This document shows, in pieces, positions 34,350 to 46,421 of a stretch of DNA of 64,000 bases (position 1 is the first letter of the stretch; each line of letters starts with the position of its first letter). Made by a program: the position numbers and the translations under genes. Under the pieces are notes generated by a model. It was not told the DNA's origin. It ran no database searches and saw only the letters and a list, made by a program, of their open reading frames with translations. Source of the stretch: Streptomyces typhae (GTDB lineage Bacteria; Actinomycetota; Actinomycetes; Streptomycetales; Streptomycetaceae); the NCBI RefSeq assembly GCF_009755605.1, contig NZ_WPNZ01000001.1:682001-746000 (forward strand), read 5' to 3'.

Positions 34350-34799
34350 ATGACCTTGCACTGGAAACTCGTCATCGACGCGCAGGACCCGCACGCCCAG
34401 GCCGCCTTCTGGAGCGAGACGCTGGGGTACGAGGTCGAGGACAACAGCGCCCTGATCGAGCGGCTGCTCGGCTTCGGCGCCGTGACGGAGGCGGAGACCG
34501 TCGAATTCCGGGGGCGCCGCAGCTTCCGCGATCTCATCGCCGTACGGCATCCCGACGATCCGTACGACGAGGAGAACGGCACGGGCCTCGGGCGGCGGCT
34601 GCTCTTCCAGCGGGTCCCGGAGACGAAGTCCGTGAAGAACCGGCTGCACATCGACGTGCACTCCACACCCGGTACCCGCGACGAGGAGCAGGCCCGCCTG
34701 GAGGCGCTCGGCGCGACCGTGCTGCGCCTCGTGGAGGAGGCGGGCACGGGATGGGTGATGCTTGCCGACCCGGAGGGAAACGAGTTCTGCCTGCACTGA
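34350..34799 (+). CDS. VOC-family (glyoxalase/bleomycin-resistance-like) protein
   Basis: 149 residues with two beta-alpha-beta-beta-beta modules: LHWKLVIDAQDPHAQAAFWSETLGYEVED at the start and RLHIDVHSTPGTRDEEQARLEALGATVLRLVEEAGTGWVMLADPEGNEFCLH at the end. The metal ligands of true glyoxalases are only partly present (His4, His near 99, Glu near 145), so substrate is unknown. No Shine-Dalgarno is visible; the -10-like TATAAC is 22 bp upstream. It is probably regulated together with the divergent CGNR gene. Confidence 0.88.
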   Translation: MTLHWKLVIDAQDPHAQAAFWSETLGYEVEDNSALIERLLGFGAVTEAETVEFRGRRSFRDLIAVRHPDDPYDEENGTGLGRRLLFQRVPETKSVKNRLHIDVHSTPGTRDEEQARLEALGATVLRLVEEAGTGWVMLADPEGNEFCLH

Positions 34800-34895
34800 C
34801 ACGGCCGGGCGGGGGCCTCGGAGGCCCCTGAGGCCCCTGAGGTCTCGGAGAGCCCTGAGGCCTCGTGGAGCCCTGAGGCCGAGGCCGCAGAGGAC
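34800..34895. repeat. CCTGAGGCC-type repeats between convergent VOC and cupin genes
   Basis: Six or so imperfect copies of CCCTGAGGCC/CTCGGAGGCC fill the 96-bp convergent gap. They can form several alternative short hairpins and may end transcription both ways. Confidence 0.5.
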
Positions 34896-35312
34896 TCAGA
34901 AGTCCAGCGCGTGGCCCGTCGTCGCGTCCACGCGGTCCGGGACCTCGTCGTGCCGGTCGCCGACCGTCAGCGTCCCCGTGGGCTCGAAGAGCAGGGCCGA
35001 GGCGCGGCCGTGCGCCATCGGCTTGTGCTCGGTGCCGCGCGGGACCGTGAAGACGGAGCCCTTGGTCAGCGTGACGGTGCGTTCGCCCGAGGCGTCGCGC
35101 AGGGCGATGTCCAGCTCGCCGTCCAGGACGAGGAAGAACTCGTCGGTGTCGTCGTGGACGTGCCAGATGTACTCGCCCTCGAACTTGGCGACGCGTACGT
35201 CGTAGTCGTTGACGTGGGTGACGATGCGAGGGCTCCACACCGCGTCGAAGGAGGCAAGGGCCTTGCTCAGGTCGACGGGCGCACGCCGGTGGACAGCTGT
35301 TTCGTCGGTCAT
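34896..35312 (-). CDS. Cupin-domain protein
   Basis: 138 residues, a single cupin_2 barrel. Motif 1 is IWHVHDDTDEFFLVLDGE (metal-type His-His-Glu pattern) and motif 2 is VFTVPRGTEHKPMAHG (His). Such proteins are often small oxygenases, isomerases or ligand sensors; no function can be assigned. It starts at ATG 35312, 52 bp from the divergent GlxA-like gene, and the pair may form a regulator-target unit. Confidence 0.87.
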   Translation of the reverse strand: MTDETAVHRRAPVDLSKALASFDAVWSPRIVTHVNDYDVRVAKFEGEYIWHVHDDTDEFFLVLDGELDIALRDASGERTVTLTKGSVFTVPRGTEHKPMAHGRASALLFEPTGTLTVGDRHDEVPDRVDATTGHALDF

Positions 35313-35364
35313 GGGTTCATCGTGGACCCTGGCCGGGCCGGCCCACGAGTGCTAGAAATCGCAT

Positions 35365-39334
<3,970 letters not shown>

Positions 39335-39339
39335 TCGCC

Positions 39340-39393
39340 GGACCTGTGGACGGGCCTGTGGCCGGGCCCGCCCCGGAGCCCGTCCACAGGTCC
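39340..39393 (+). terminator. Long hairpin terminator after the M28 gene
   Basis: GGACCTGTGGACGGGC (39340-39355) pairs perfectly with GCCCGTCCACAGGTCC (39378-39393), a 16-bp stem enclosing a further GC-rich stem (CCGGG/CCCGG). Confidence 0.85.
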
Positions 39394-39411
39394 CGGAACC
39401 CCCTGGACGAG

Positions 39412-39448
39412 ATTGCTTGCGCGTGCATATAGTGCACACGCAAGCAAT
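39412..39448. promoter_or_regulatory. 37-bp operator palindrome upstream of the FMN reductase
   Basis: ATTGCTTGCG (39412-39421) and CGCAAGCAAT (39439-39448) are perfect inverted arms. After one mismatch the symmetry continues as GTGCA/TGCAC around the central TATAG. TATAGT in the centre could be the -10 box. A third half-site, TACGCAAGCA, begins at 39454. It ends 29 bp before the start codon. Confidence 0.8.
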
Positions 39449-39477
39449 CATCGTACGCAAGCACCCAGGGGGATCCC

Positions 39478-40089
39478 ATGACTCGCTCGTTCCTCTTCGT
39501 CCACGGCAGCGCCCGCCCGCGGGGCAACACCGAGATCCTGGCCCGCAAGGCGGCCGAGCAGTTGCCGCCGGACGTCGAGCAGCGCTGGATCGACCTGGCG
39601 GACCATCCGCTCCCGGACTTCCAGGACCTGCGGCACGACGAGACCCGGCCCCGGGCCCGCCCCCGGCCCGAGGGCGACAGCGAGGCGCTGCTCCTGGACG
39701 CCACGCTCGCCGCGACGGACATCGTCATCGCGTCGCCGCTGTACTGGTACTCGGTGTCGGCCACCGTCAAGCGCTACCTCGACTACTGGGACGCCTGGCT
39801 TGAGGTGCCCGAGCTCGACTTCAAGAACACCCTCGCGGGCCGCACCCTGTGGGGCGTGACCACCCTCGCCGACCGCAACGAGGCCGCCGCGGACCCGCTG
39901 GTCGGCACGTTGCGCAACACCGCCGCGTTCTTCCCGATGCGCTTCGGCGGCGTCCTGCTCGGCAACGGCACCCGCCCCGGCCACGTCCTGAACGACACCG
40001 AGGCCCTGGCGCGCGCCAAGACGTTCCTCACCCGCGAGGACGTCCCGCTGGCCCGCTTCCCGTTCGGCGAGTCCTCGTACGAGGACTAG
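39478..40089 (+). CDS. NAD(P)H-dependent FMN oxidoreductase (flavodoxin fold)
   Basis: 203 residues. GSARPRGNTEILARKAA forms the phosphate-binding loop for FMN. ASPLYWYSVSATVKRYLDYWD is the second flavin-contact region, and GVTTLADRN follows. The family includes NADPH:quinone/nitro/azo reductases. It is preceded by AGGGGGATCCC before the ATG. The strong palindrome over the promoter suggests tight repression by a MarR- or TetR-type protein encoded elsewhere. Confidence 0.9.
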   Translation: MTRSFLFVHGSARPRGNTEILARKAAEQLPPDVEQRWIDLADHPLPDFQDLRHDETRPRARPRPEGDSEALLLDATLAATDIVIASPLYWYSVSATVKRYLDYWDAWLEVPELDFKNTLAGRTLWGVTTLADRNEAAADPLVGTLRNTAAFFPMRFGGVLLGNGTRPGHVLNDTEALARAKTFLTREDVPLARFPFGESSYED

Positions 40090-40157
40090 GGGGTCTCGTG
40101 TGAGGACCCGGGGGTCTCGTACGAGGAACCAGGGGGGTCGGAGGGGGACCAGCGGGC

Positions 40158-41195
40158 CTAGGAGGCGATGTCCTTCGTTCCGAACCTCGCCCAGGCCGCC
40201 GACCCGAACACCCCTGCGTACAGAGCCTGGAGGCCGAGGTTCTTCACCAGGTCGTCCCAGTAGACGGGTTCGCGCATCAGGTCGGCGAAGGACAGCCAGT
40301 AGTGCGAGAACAGATACGGGTGGATCGCGTGCAGCTGCGGGATCTGGTCGACGATCTGCACGGTGATGAGCAGGCCCACGGTGGTCGCCATGGCGGCGAT
40401 GCCGCTGCTCGTCAGCGTCGACACGAACAGGCCGAGGGCCGCCACACCGATCAGTGAGGCGGCCACGACCAGCGCGATCAGCAGCGCGCGCAGCAGTCCG
40501 TCGGCGAAGCTGATCCGGGTCCCGGAGATCGTGGTGACCTCGCCGAGCGGGAACAGCAGCGCCCCGACCGCGAGGGCCGACACCGCCACCACCAACGTCG
40601 CGACCAGGCAGAACGCCAGTGCGCTGGCGTATTTGGCGAGCAGCAGCCGGGTGCGGCCCGCGGGCGCGACCAGGAGGTAGCGCAGCGTTCCCGCGCTGGC
40701 CTCGCCCGCGATCGCGTCCCCGGCGACGACGCCGATCGCCATCGGCAGGAAGAACGGCAGCGTCGCGGCCAGCGCCGTGAAGACGAGGAAGAGGCCGTTG
40801 TTGGTGACCTGCGCGATGAAGGCGGGACCGCCACCGCCGTCGGGGCCGCCACCGCCGACCGTACCGCCGTCGCTCGTCTCGATCCTGACGGCGATGCCGA
40901 CGAGCACGGGCACGGCGGCGAGCACCGCGAGCAGCGCGAGGGTGCGCCAGCGGCGGAAGGTGAGGGACAGCTCGCTGCGGAAGAGACCGAGGGTCCAGGC
41001 GAGACTCACGGCCCGCCCGCCTCCGGGGCCGCCGCCTCCGGGTCCCCCGCCTCCGGTTCCGTCTTCCGGAACAGGTGCGGTGATCGCCGACTCCCGCCCG
41101 CGCGGCCCCACTCCCGCGGCGCTCGCCCGCCCGTCCGGCCCCGCTCCCGCGGCCCCCGCCCGCCCGTCCGGCCCCGCCACCTCAGCCCGCGACAT
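40158..41195 (-). CDS. ABC-2 type transporter permease
   Basis: 345 residues, about six membrane helices after a 60-residue Gly/Ala/Pro-rich N-terminus. WTLGLFRSELSLTFRRWRTLALLAVLAAVPVLVGIAV is the first helix. AGDAIAGEASAGTLRYLLVAPAGRTRLLLAKY is the ABC-2 coupling-helix signature. A Gly-rich insert (TVGGGGPDGGGGP) sits in the first periplasm-side loop. The start ATG overlaps the ATPase gene by 14 bp. Substrate unknown; homologues form envelope or multidrug exporters. Confidence 0.9.
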   Translation of the reverse strand: MSRAEVAGPDGRAGAAGAGPDGRASAAGVGPRGRESAITAPVPEDGTGGGGPGGGGPGGGRAVSLAWTLGLFRSELSLTFRRWRTLALLAVLAAVPVLVGIAVRIETSDGGTVGGGGPDGGGGPAFIAQVTNNGLFLVFTALAATLPFFLPMAIGVVAGDAIAGEASAGTLRYLLVAPAGRTRLLLAKYASALAFCLVATLVVAVSALAVGALLFPLGEVTTISGTRISFADGLLRALLIALVVAASLIGVAALGLFVSTLTSSGIAAMATTVGLLITVQIVDQIPQLHAIHPYLFSHYWLSFADLMREPVYWDDLVKNLGLQALYAGVFGSAAWARFGTKDIAS

Positions 41196-42192
41196 CGAAT
41201 CCCTCTCCCGTCAGGGCGACGAACGCGTCCTCCAGGGAGGCCCGTTCGACGCCGAAGCCGCGGACGCGGACGCCCGCCTCGACCAGCGCGACGTTCACGT
41301 CGGCGAGTTCCGTGCCCGGTGGCTCCCCCGTGACCCGGTCGTCGGCGACGACCAGGTCGGCCACGCCGAACTCCTTGAGCACGCGGGCCGCGTCCGCGGT
41401 GTCCGGGGTCGTCACGAAGAGCCGCCCGCGGGCACCCGCTGCGAGTTCCGCGACCGGGCCCTGCGTGATCAGCCTGCCCCGCGTCATCACGGCCGCGTGC
41501 GAGCAGACCTGTTCGATCTCGTCGAGGAGGTGCGAGGACAGGAAGACGGTGGTGCCGTCCGACGCCAGCTCCCGCACCAGGGAGCGGATCTCGCGCATGC
41601 CCTGCGGGTCGAGCCCGTTGGTGGGTTCGTCGAGGACGAGCAGTTCGCGCGGCTGGAGCAGGGCGGCGGCGAGGCCGAGGCGCTGCTTCATGCCGAGCGA
41701 GTACGCCTTGGCCTTCTTGTTCGCGGCGGCCGTCAGGCCGACCCGGTCCAGGGCGGCCTCGGCGCGGGCGCGCCGGGTGCGGGGGTCGGCGGTCGGGTCG
41801 GCGGAGTCGTAGCGCAGGAGGTTGTCGCGGCCCGACAGGAAGCCGTAGAGGGCCGGGCCCTCGATGAGCGCGCCCACGCGCGGCAGCACCCTGCGGCCGT
41901 CGTACGGCATGGGGCGGCCGAGGACCTTGGCGCGGCCGGAAGTCGGCTCGATCAGGCCCATCAGCATGCGGATCGTCGTGGTCTTGCCGGAGCCGTTGGG
42001 GCCGAGGAAACCGAAGACGCTGCCGCGCGGGACGGTGAGGTCGAGACTGTCGACGGCCAGGTGCTTGCCGTAGCGCTTGGTGAGCCCGGACGTCTCGATC
42101 ACACTGACCGTGCGGTCCCCGCTGGTGCTCGGCACCCGTACCTCCCGTTCGTCCGGCGCCCGCGGCCCGCCCGTTTCCGGCCTGCCCGGCAC
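41182..42192 (-). CDS. ABC transporter ATP-binding protein
   Basis: 336 residues. Walker A is GPNGSGKTT (64-72). The signature is YSLGMKQRLG, Walker B is ELLVLDEPTNGLDP, and SSH is the switch His. The N-terminal 30 residues before VIETSGLTKRYG look dispensable, so a later GTG start (VSVIETSG) is possible. With the permease it forms a two-subunit exporter; the LolA-like protein upstream on the same strand may be a partner, as this trio recurs in streptomycetes (from memory). Confidence 0.93.
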   Translation of the reverse strand: MPGRPETGGPRAPDEREVRVPSTSGDRTVSVIETSGLTKRYGKHLAVDSLDLTVPRGSVFGFLGPNGSGKTTTIRMLMGLIEPTSGRAKVLGRPMPYDGRRVLPRVGALIEGPALYGFLSGRDNLLRYDSADPTADPRTRRARAEAALDRVGLTAAANKKAKAYSLGMKQRLGLAAALLQPRELLVLDEPTNGLDPQGMREIRSLVRELASDGTTVFLSSHLLDEIEQVCSHAAVMTRGRLITQGPVAELAAGARGRLFVTTPDTADAARVLKEFGVADLVVADDRVTGEPPGTELADVNVALVEAGVRVRGFGVERASLEDAFVALTGEGFDVAG

Positions 42193-42243
42193 CCGCGCCT
42201 TCTGTTTCCTCTGTGCGGCTGTTCCCTCTGTGCCGCTGTTTCC

Positions 42244-42380
42244 TCTGTACGGCTGTTTCCTGGTGTACGGCCGTTCTCTCTGATGTACGGCCGTCCCCTC
42301 TGCTGTACGGCCGTCCCCTCTGCTGTATGGCCGTCCCCTCTGCTGTATGGCTGTTTCCTCTGCTGTACGGCCGTTGCCTC
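42244..42380. repeat. 20-bp tandem repeat upstream of the ABC ATPase
   Basis: Six exact-period units of the form TGCTGTACGGCCGTCCCCTC start at 42261, 42281, 42301, 42321, 42341 and 42361. About three shorter, degenerate units (CTGTGCGGCTGTTCCCT type) precede them from about 42205. The 284-bp gap between the LolA-like stop and the ATPase start (42193-42476) holds little else. The non-triplet period argues against coding. Confidence 0.92.
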
Positions 42381-42476
42381 CGCACGGAGCCCGATCGCCG
42401 TACGACGGATCCGGGGTGCCCCACTGCTCGGCACCCCGGATCCACCGCCGGGTCGTCCTCCGCTCGCGTCCGGGCG

Positions 42477-43757
42477 CTACTGCGCCCCGTTCGCCGCCTC
42501 GACCAGCGCGTTCTTGGTGACCGCGCCCACGTACATCCTGCCGTCGTCGGTGATCAGCGCGTTGACCAGGCGGGTCTTGAAGACCGTGCCCGAGCCGAAG
42601 TCGCCCTGCACCTTGTCGCCGAGGGAGTCGAGGAACTTCGCGGCCTCCTGCGGTACGTCGTCGGACGCGGAGGTGGGCAGGCCCTGGCCGCCCGGCAGCC
42701 TCAGCTCGGCGATGGACGTCCAGCCCTCACCGATGACGTTCACGCCGGGCTCGGCGCCCGCGGAGTCCTCGAAGTCCTTGAAGTCCTTGCCGCTCCCGTG
42801 CCGGGACGCGTCGTTGCCCTCGCCCTCCTCGGTGACCTTCGTGCCCTTCGGCGGCTCGAAGTCGAAGGTGGACGCGGCCGGCTTGCCGAAGTCGACCTTC
42901 GTGAAGCCCGCGTCGACGACGGCGGCGCCGCCACCGGCCGGGGACAGCGTGAACTTCAGCGGCGTCCCCGTCTTCGCGTCCACCGCGATGGTGATCTGGC
43001 CGACCGTCGTACCGGAGTCCTTCGGCTTCAGGACCAGGCGGTAGGCGTCACGGCCCGCCACCTGCGCGCTGCCGTCGACCTTCACCGACGTCGACTTGTC
43101 GGCGGCCTTCAGGGCCTGCTCGGCGAACTCCTTGGGCGTGGCGGGCACGTCGCCCTTCGACAGCCCCTCGCCGCCGGGCTTGCCGAACTTGCCGCGCTCG
43201 TCCGCGTGCTCGCCCGCCCTGCCGCCGTCCTTGGAGTGGTACGCCTCGTTGGACGCGCTGTCGTAGGCCCACACGTCGTCACCGTTGTGGATCAGGCTGT
43301 ACTCGGCGGCGTCGTCCAGGACCGACAGCTTCTGCTTGTCCGGGCCGTCGGCCGCGACCCGCAGCGTGTGCGTACCGGTGGCCAGCTCCAGCAGCTTGGC
43401 GGAGGGGTCGGCGGCCGAGCCCTTGCCGTCGCCCTTGTCCTCGCCGCCGCCGCCCGCGCCCGGCGCGAAGGAGCCGGTCATGCCGGAGGCGAACGACGGC
43501 AGGCCCAGATCCGTGCTGATCTTCACCGTGCCGGAGAGCTGCTCCGTGTCCGACGCGGCTATCTTCTCGATGAGTTCCTGCGCGGTGATCTCCGGCAGGT
43601 CGGGGTCGCCCGACGTGGCGAGCGCCGGGACGAGCCCGATGGTCGCCGCGGCCACACCGGCCACCGCGAGCGGGACGACATAGCGCACCGCCTTGCGGCG
43701 CCCCGCCCTGAGCTCCCCTGCCTCGTTGGTGTCCTGCTCCGGTTCGTACGGTGCCAT
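42477..43757 (-). CDS. LolA-like/DUF2092-type anchored exported protein
   Basis: 426 residues. The cytosolic N-terminus (MAPYEPEQDTNEAGELRAGRRK) and one membrane segment (KAVRYVVPLAVAGVAAATIGLVPALA, about 22-47) anchor an extracellular domain. That domain has LolA-type repeats (ITAQELIEKIAASDTEQLSGTVKIS... LRVAADGPDKQKLSVLDDAAEYSLIHNGDDVWAYDSASNEAYHS). A second part from about 330 (GEGWTSIAELRLPGG) follows. In Gram-positive bacteria such LolA-like folds are thought to handle lipids at the membrane surface. It is followed on the same strand, after a 284-bp repeat-filled gap, by the ABC transporter. Confidence 0.85.
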   Translation of the reverse strand: MAPYEPEQDTNEAGELRAGRRKAVRYVVPLAVAGVAAATIGLVPALATSGDPDLPEITAQELIEKIAASDTEQLSGTVKISTDLGLPSFASGMTGSFAPGAGGGGEDKGDGKGSAADPSAKLLELATGTHTLRVAADGPDKQKLSVLDDAAEYSLIHNGDDVWAYDSASNEAYHSKDGGRAGEHADERGKFGKPGGEGLSKGDVPATPKEFAEQALKAADKSTSVKVDGSAQVAGRDAYRLVLKPKDSGTTVGQITIAVDAKTGTPLKFTLSPAGGGAAVVDAGFTKVDFGKPAASTFDFEPPKGTKVTEEGEGNDASRHGSGKDFKDFEDSAGAEPGVNVIGEGWTSIAELRLPGGQGLPTSASDDVPQEAAKFLDSLGDKVQGDFGSGTVFKTRLVNALITDDGRMYVGAVTKNALVEAANGAQ

Positions 43758-44145
43758 TGTCTGCCTTACCTCCGTGGTCGGCGGCGGCGTTCATTCCTCG
43801 CGTGCACGCGTCCACCCCGCGCCGCCATTCTCACCCGAATTGGTCAGGAGTGGTTGTCCGCGCCTGTCTTCGGCTGTCTCCATCCGACCAAATCGGCCAG
43901 CGGGAAGCGTCAGACCCGGGGAGCAACTCCTCCTACTGCTTGGGGATGACAAAAAGAGGCGGCGCCTCCCCCGTCCCGTAAGGGGAGGCGCCGCCAGGGG
44001 CGGTGACGGTCGGTGCGTCACGGGGGGGGGTACGCACGTACGTCACGTGGTCTCTCGGTGGCTCGCCCGATCGCTCGACGGTCACTTGCCCAGTCACTTG
44101 CCCGGTGGCTCGCCCGATCGCTCGCCCCGTGGCCCGGCCGGTGGT
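43758..44145. other. Intergenic region with terminator and duplicated 22-mer
   Basis: 388 bp without a supported gene. It contains the hairpin at 43951-43995, a G-run at 44021-44029, and a 22-bp direct repeat CGGTGGCTCGCCCGATCGCTCG at 44056-44077 and 44103-44124 (47 bp apart), with TCACTTGCCC also duplicated between them. The promoter of the LolA-like gene should lie around 43760-43900. Confidence 0.6.
43951..43995 (-). terminator. Terminator of the CHRD-domain gene
   Basis: GGCGGCGCCTCCCC and GGGGAGGCGCCGCC form a perfect 14-bp stem with a 10-nt loop. On the minus strand it is followed by TCTTTTTGTC, a T-run, making it a good intrinsic terminator about 150 bp after the CHRD stop. Confidence 0.88.
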
Positions 44146-45225
44146 TCAGCGGGCCACGAACACGTAGTCCGCGCCGTACGGCACCGACACGACGCTCTTC
44201 GGCGTGCCCGGCTTGCAGGCGCCCGACGGCTGCACCCCGCCGACGGTGTTGAGCCGCAGGATCTCCGTCGTGCCCGCGAGCAGCCCGCGCTTCTTGCCCA
44301 CCCGATCGGCCTGCAGGTCCAGTTCGGCGATGTTCTTCTTGCCGTTGGGCGTCTTGGAGATCAGGCTTCCCGTGACGGCGCTGCGGTCGGGCGCGATCCA
44401 GCGCGGCGTGCCGGAGTTCGGCCTGACGAAGTCGTGGGCGATACGGCCGCCGAGCGTCGCCCGCACGTCGCGCTGCTGGAAGGTGAAGCCGCCGGAGCCG
44501 CCCGCGGCCTTCTTGCACTGGTAGATCTGCCTGCCCTTGACCACGGATGCCTGGAAGCTGCGGGCCGCCGCGCCCAGGGAGACGTTCGCGGTGACCTTGT
44601 GGAGCTGACCGCGGACGGCACCGCCGGGGAACTCGGCGGTGTGCAGGTTGGCGTAGAAGCCGTTGGGGTTCGCCTTCAGCTTCTTGAGCAGGGCGGCGCC
44701 CGCGACCTTCACCGTGCCGGTCACGCGCCGGTTCTCCGCCTTGGCCAGCAGCTTGGTGAAGTCGATCTTGACGGCGCCGTTGGTGCCCCTGGCGCCCTGG
44801 TGGATGTGGAGGGCGGTGGGCTCGGCGGTGCCGCGCCACTTCACTGTCACGGACACCTTGTCGCCCTTGACCTTGACGAACTGCAGGGCCGCACCGTCCT
44901 TGTCACCGACGGCGGGGCCGCCGGCAACGGGTACCTCGTTGGCGCCGTTCAGACTCGCCACGAAGAGGGCACTGCCATTCGCCCGCGCCGCCGCTGCTGC
45001 CGCCGCAGTTGTCGTAGTCGTGGTCGTCGTTGTCGTTGGCGCCGTCGTTGGCGTCGCCGCCGTCCCGGCCGCCGAACTGCCGCTGTCCGCCGACGCCGGC
45101 AGGGTCACGGCGGCGACACCCGTGGCAGCGGCGACCGCGACGGCGTCGGTGAGCAGCCGCACCCGGCGGCGACGAGTCGCGCTGATCGTTGCCTTCGTGC
45201 TGGTCTTTGCAGTGGTCGTACCCAT
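44146..45225 (-). CDS. Secreted CHRD-domain plus DUF3455-like protein
   Basis: 359 residues. A long basic N-terminus and signal peptide end near ADSGSS (about 47). A Thr run (about 60-73) and an Ala run form the linker. The CHRD domain follows (LFVASLNGANEVPVAGGPAVGDKDGAALQF ... LHIHQGARGTNGAVKIDF ... NPNGFYANLHTAEFPGGAVRGQL), a chordin-type fold common in secreted bacterial proteins. The C-terminal half (FTFQQRDVRATLGGRIAHDF ... GTTEILRLNTVGGVQPSGACKPG) resembles DUF3455. Function is unknown. ATG 45225 has GGGGAGA 8 nt upstream. The gene has its own promoter region with a perfect dyad and a Crp-like site. Confidence 0.85.
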   Translation of the reverse strand: MGTTTAKTSTKATISATRRRRVRLLTDAVAVAAATGVAAVTLPASADSGSSAAGTAATPTTAPTTTTTTTTTTAAAAAAARANGSALFVASLNGANEVPVAGGPAVGDKDGAALQFVKVKGDKVSVTVKWRGTAEPTALHIHQGARGTNGAVKIDFTKLLAKAENRRVTGTVKVAGAALLKKLKANPNGFYANLHTAEFPGGAVRGQLHKVTANVSLGAAARSFQASVVKGRQIYQCKKAAGGSGGFTFQQRDVRATLGGRIAHDFVRPNSGTPRWIAPDRSAVTGSLISKTPNGKKNIAELDLQADRVGKKRGLLAGTTEILRLNTVGGVQPSGACKPGTPKSVVSVPYGADYVFVAR

Positions 45226-45295
45226 GATCGGCGTCTCCCCCTCGCCACGCCGACGCCCCCTGCGTCGGCTCACGGGCAGAGGTACGGAACGGATC

Positions 45296-45320
45296 CGAGA
45301 CTGGACTCAATCCAGTCTCG
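45296..45320. promoter_or_regulatory. Perfect 10+5+10 dyad upstream of the CHRD gene
   Basis: CGAGACTGGA CTCAA TCCAGTCTCG, 71-95 bp before the CHRD start codon. It is not followed by a T-run and does not sit at a gene end, so an operator is more likely than a terminator, although it could also end the polyprenyl synthase transcript coming from upstream. Confidence 0.6.
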
Positions 45321-45330
45321 AACTCCCTTT

Positions 45331-45344
45331 GTGATGTACGTCAC
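45331..45344. promoter_or_regulatory. Crp-like site GTGATGTACGTCAC
   Basis: The 14-mer is a near-perfect palindrome and fits the GTG-N6-GNCAC pattern reported for Streptomyces Crp. It lies about 106 bp upstream of the CHRD start, next to the 25-bp dyad. A single match to a loose motif; moderate support only. Confidence 0.45.
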
Positions 45345-45388
45345 GCGCGCTCGTTCGGCGCGCCCCGGCCCCGGGGGCGGCGGGTCGC

Positions 45389-46399
45389 TCAACCCGCCCG
45401 GTGCACCACCAGGTCGCACAGCTCGACCAGGGACGCCTTGGCGTCGCACTCGGGCAGCGGGGCCAGCGCGGCCCGCGCCTCCTTGGCGTACCGCACGGTG
45501 TCCCGGCGGGCCTGCTCCAGAGCCGGGTGCGACCGCAGCCGGGACAGCGCCTCGGCGTGCCGCGCGTCGTCCGTGAGGTCGGAGTCGAGCAGTTCGCAGA
45601 GCGCGACGTCCTCCGCGAGCCCGAGGCGCTCCACGCGCTCCCGCAGCCGCAGGACCGGCAGCGTGGGGATGCCCTCCCGCAGGTCGGTGCCCGGGGTCTT
45701 GCCGGACTCGGTCGACTCGGACGCGATGTCCAGTACGTCGTCGGCGAGCTGGAAGGCGACGCCGAGCCGCTCCCCGTACTGCGTGAGCACGTCCACCACG
45801 GTCTCGTCGGCGCCCGACATCATCGCGCCGAACCGGCAGGCGACGGCGACCAGCGAGCCGGTCTTGCCCGCGAGCACTTCCAGGTAGTGGTCGACGGGGT
45901 CGCGCCCGTCGGAGGGGCCGGCCGTCTCCAGGATCTGCCCGGTGACGAGGCGCTCGAACGCCTCGGCCTGGATACGGACGGCCTCGGGGCCGAGGTCGGC
46001 GAGGGTGTGGGACGCGCGCGCGAACAGGAAGTCGCCGGTGAGGACCGCCACGGAGTTGCCCCAGCGCTGGTTGGCGCTCGCCACGCCCCGGCGCACATCG
46101 GCCTCGTCCATCACGTCGTCGTGGTACAGCGTCGCGAGGTGCGTCAGCTCCACGACCACGGCGGACGGCACCACTCCGGGCGCGTACGGGTCGCCGAACT
46201 GGGCCGCCAGCATCACCAGGAGTGGCCGAAAACGTTTACCGCCGGCCCGCACGAGGTGCTGCGCGGCCTCGGTGATGAAGGGGACCTCGCTCTTGGTGGC
46301 CTCGAGCAGGCCCTCCTCGACAGCCGCCAACCCGGCCTGGACATCGGCTTCGAGAGCCTGGTCCCGCACGCTCAGCCCGAAGGGCCCGACGACGGTCAC
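45389..46399 (-). CDS. Polyprenyl (long-chain trans-prenyl) diphosphate synthase
   Basis: 336 residues. First aspartate-rich motif DDVMD (94-98) in LYHDDVMDEADVRRG, second QLADDVLD; GGKRFRP near 53-59 and GKTGSLVAVACRFGA complete the active site. The residue five before DDxxD is Ala89, small, which in this family favours products longer than farnesyl diphosphate. It most likely makes the menaquinone side chain, fitting the nuo neighbourhood, but this is inference. GTG 46399 has AGGAGA 8 nt upstream. An array of CGATCAC repeats lies just upstream. Confidence 0.93.
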   Translation of the reverse strand: MTVVGPFGLSVRDQALEADVQAGLAAVEEGLLEATKSEVPFITEAAQHLVRAGGKRFRPLLVMLAAQFGDPYAPGVVPSAVVVELTHLATLYHDDVMDEADVRRGVASANQRWGNSVAVLTGDFLFARASHTLADLGPEAVRIQAEAFERLVTGQILETAGPSDGRDPVDHYLEVLAGKTGSLVAVACRFGAMMSGADETVVDVLTQYGERLGVAFQLADDVLDIASESTESGKTPGTDLREGIPTLPVLRLRERVERLGLAEDVALCELLDSDLTDDARHAEALSRLRSHPALEQARRDTVRYAKEARAALAPLPECDAKASLVELCDLVVHRAG

Positions 46400-46421
46400 G
46401 AGGGGTTCTCCTGTCTGCTGA

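Noticed and set aside
44021..44029. G-run as a phase-variation tract
   Set aside because: It lies in non-coding sequence between a stop codon and a terminator, so slippage would not switch a reading frame; it may also be a sequencing uncertainty.
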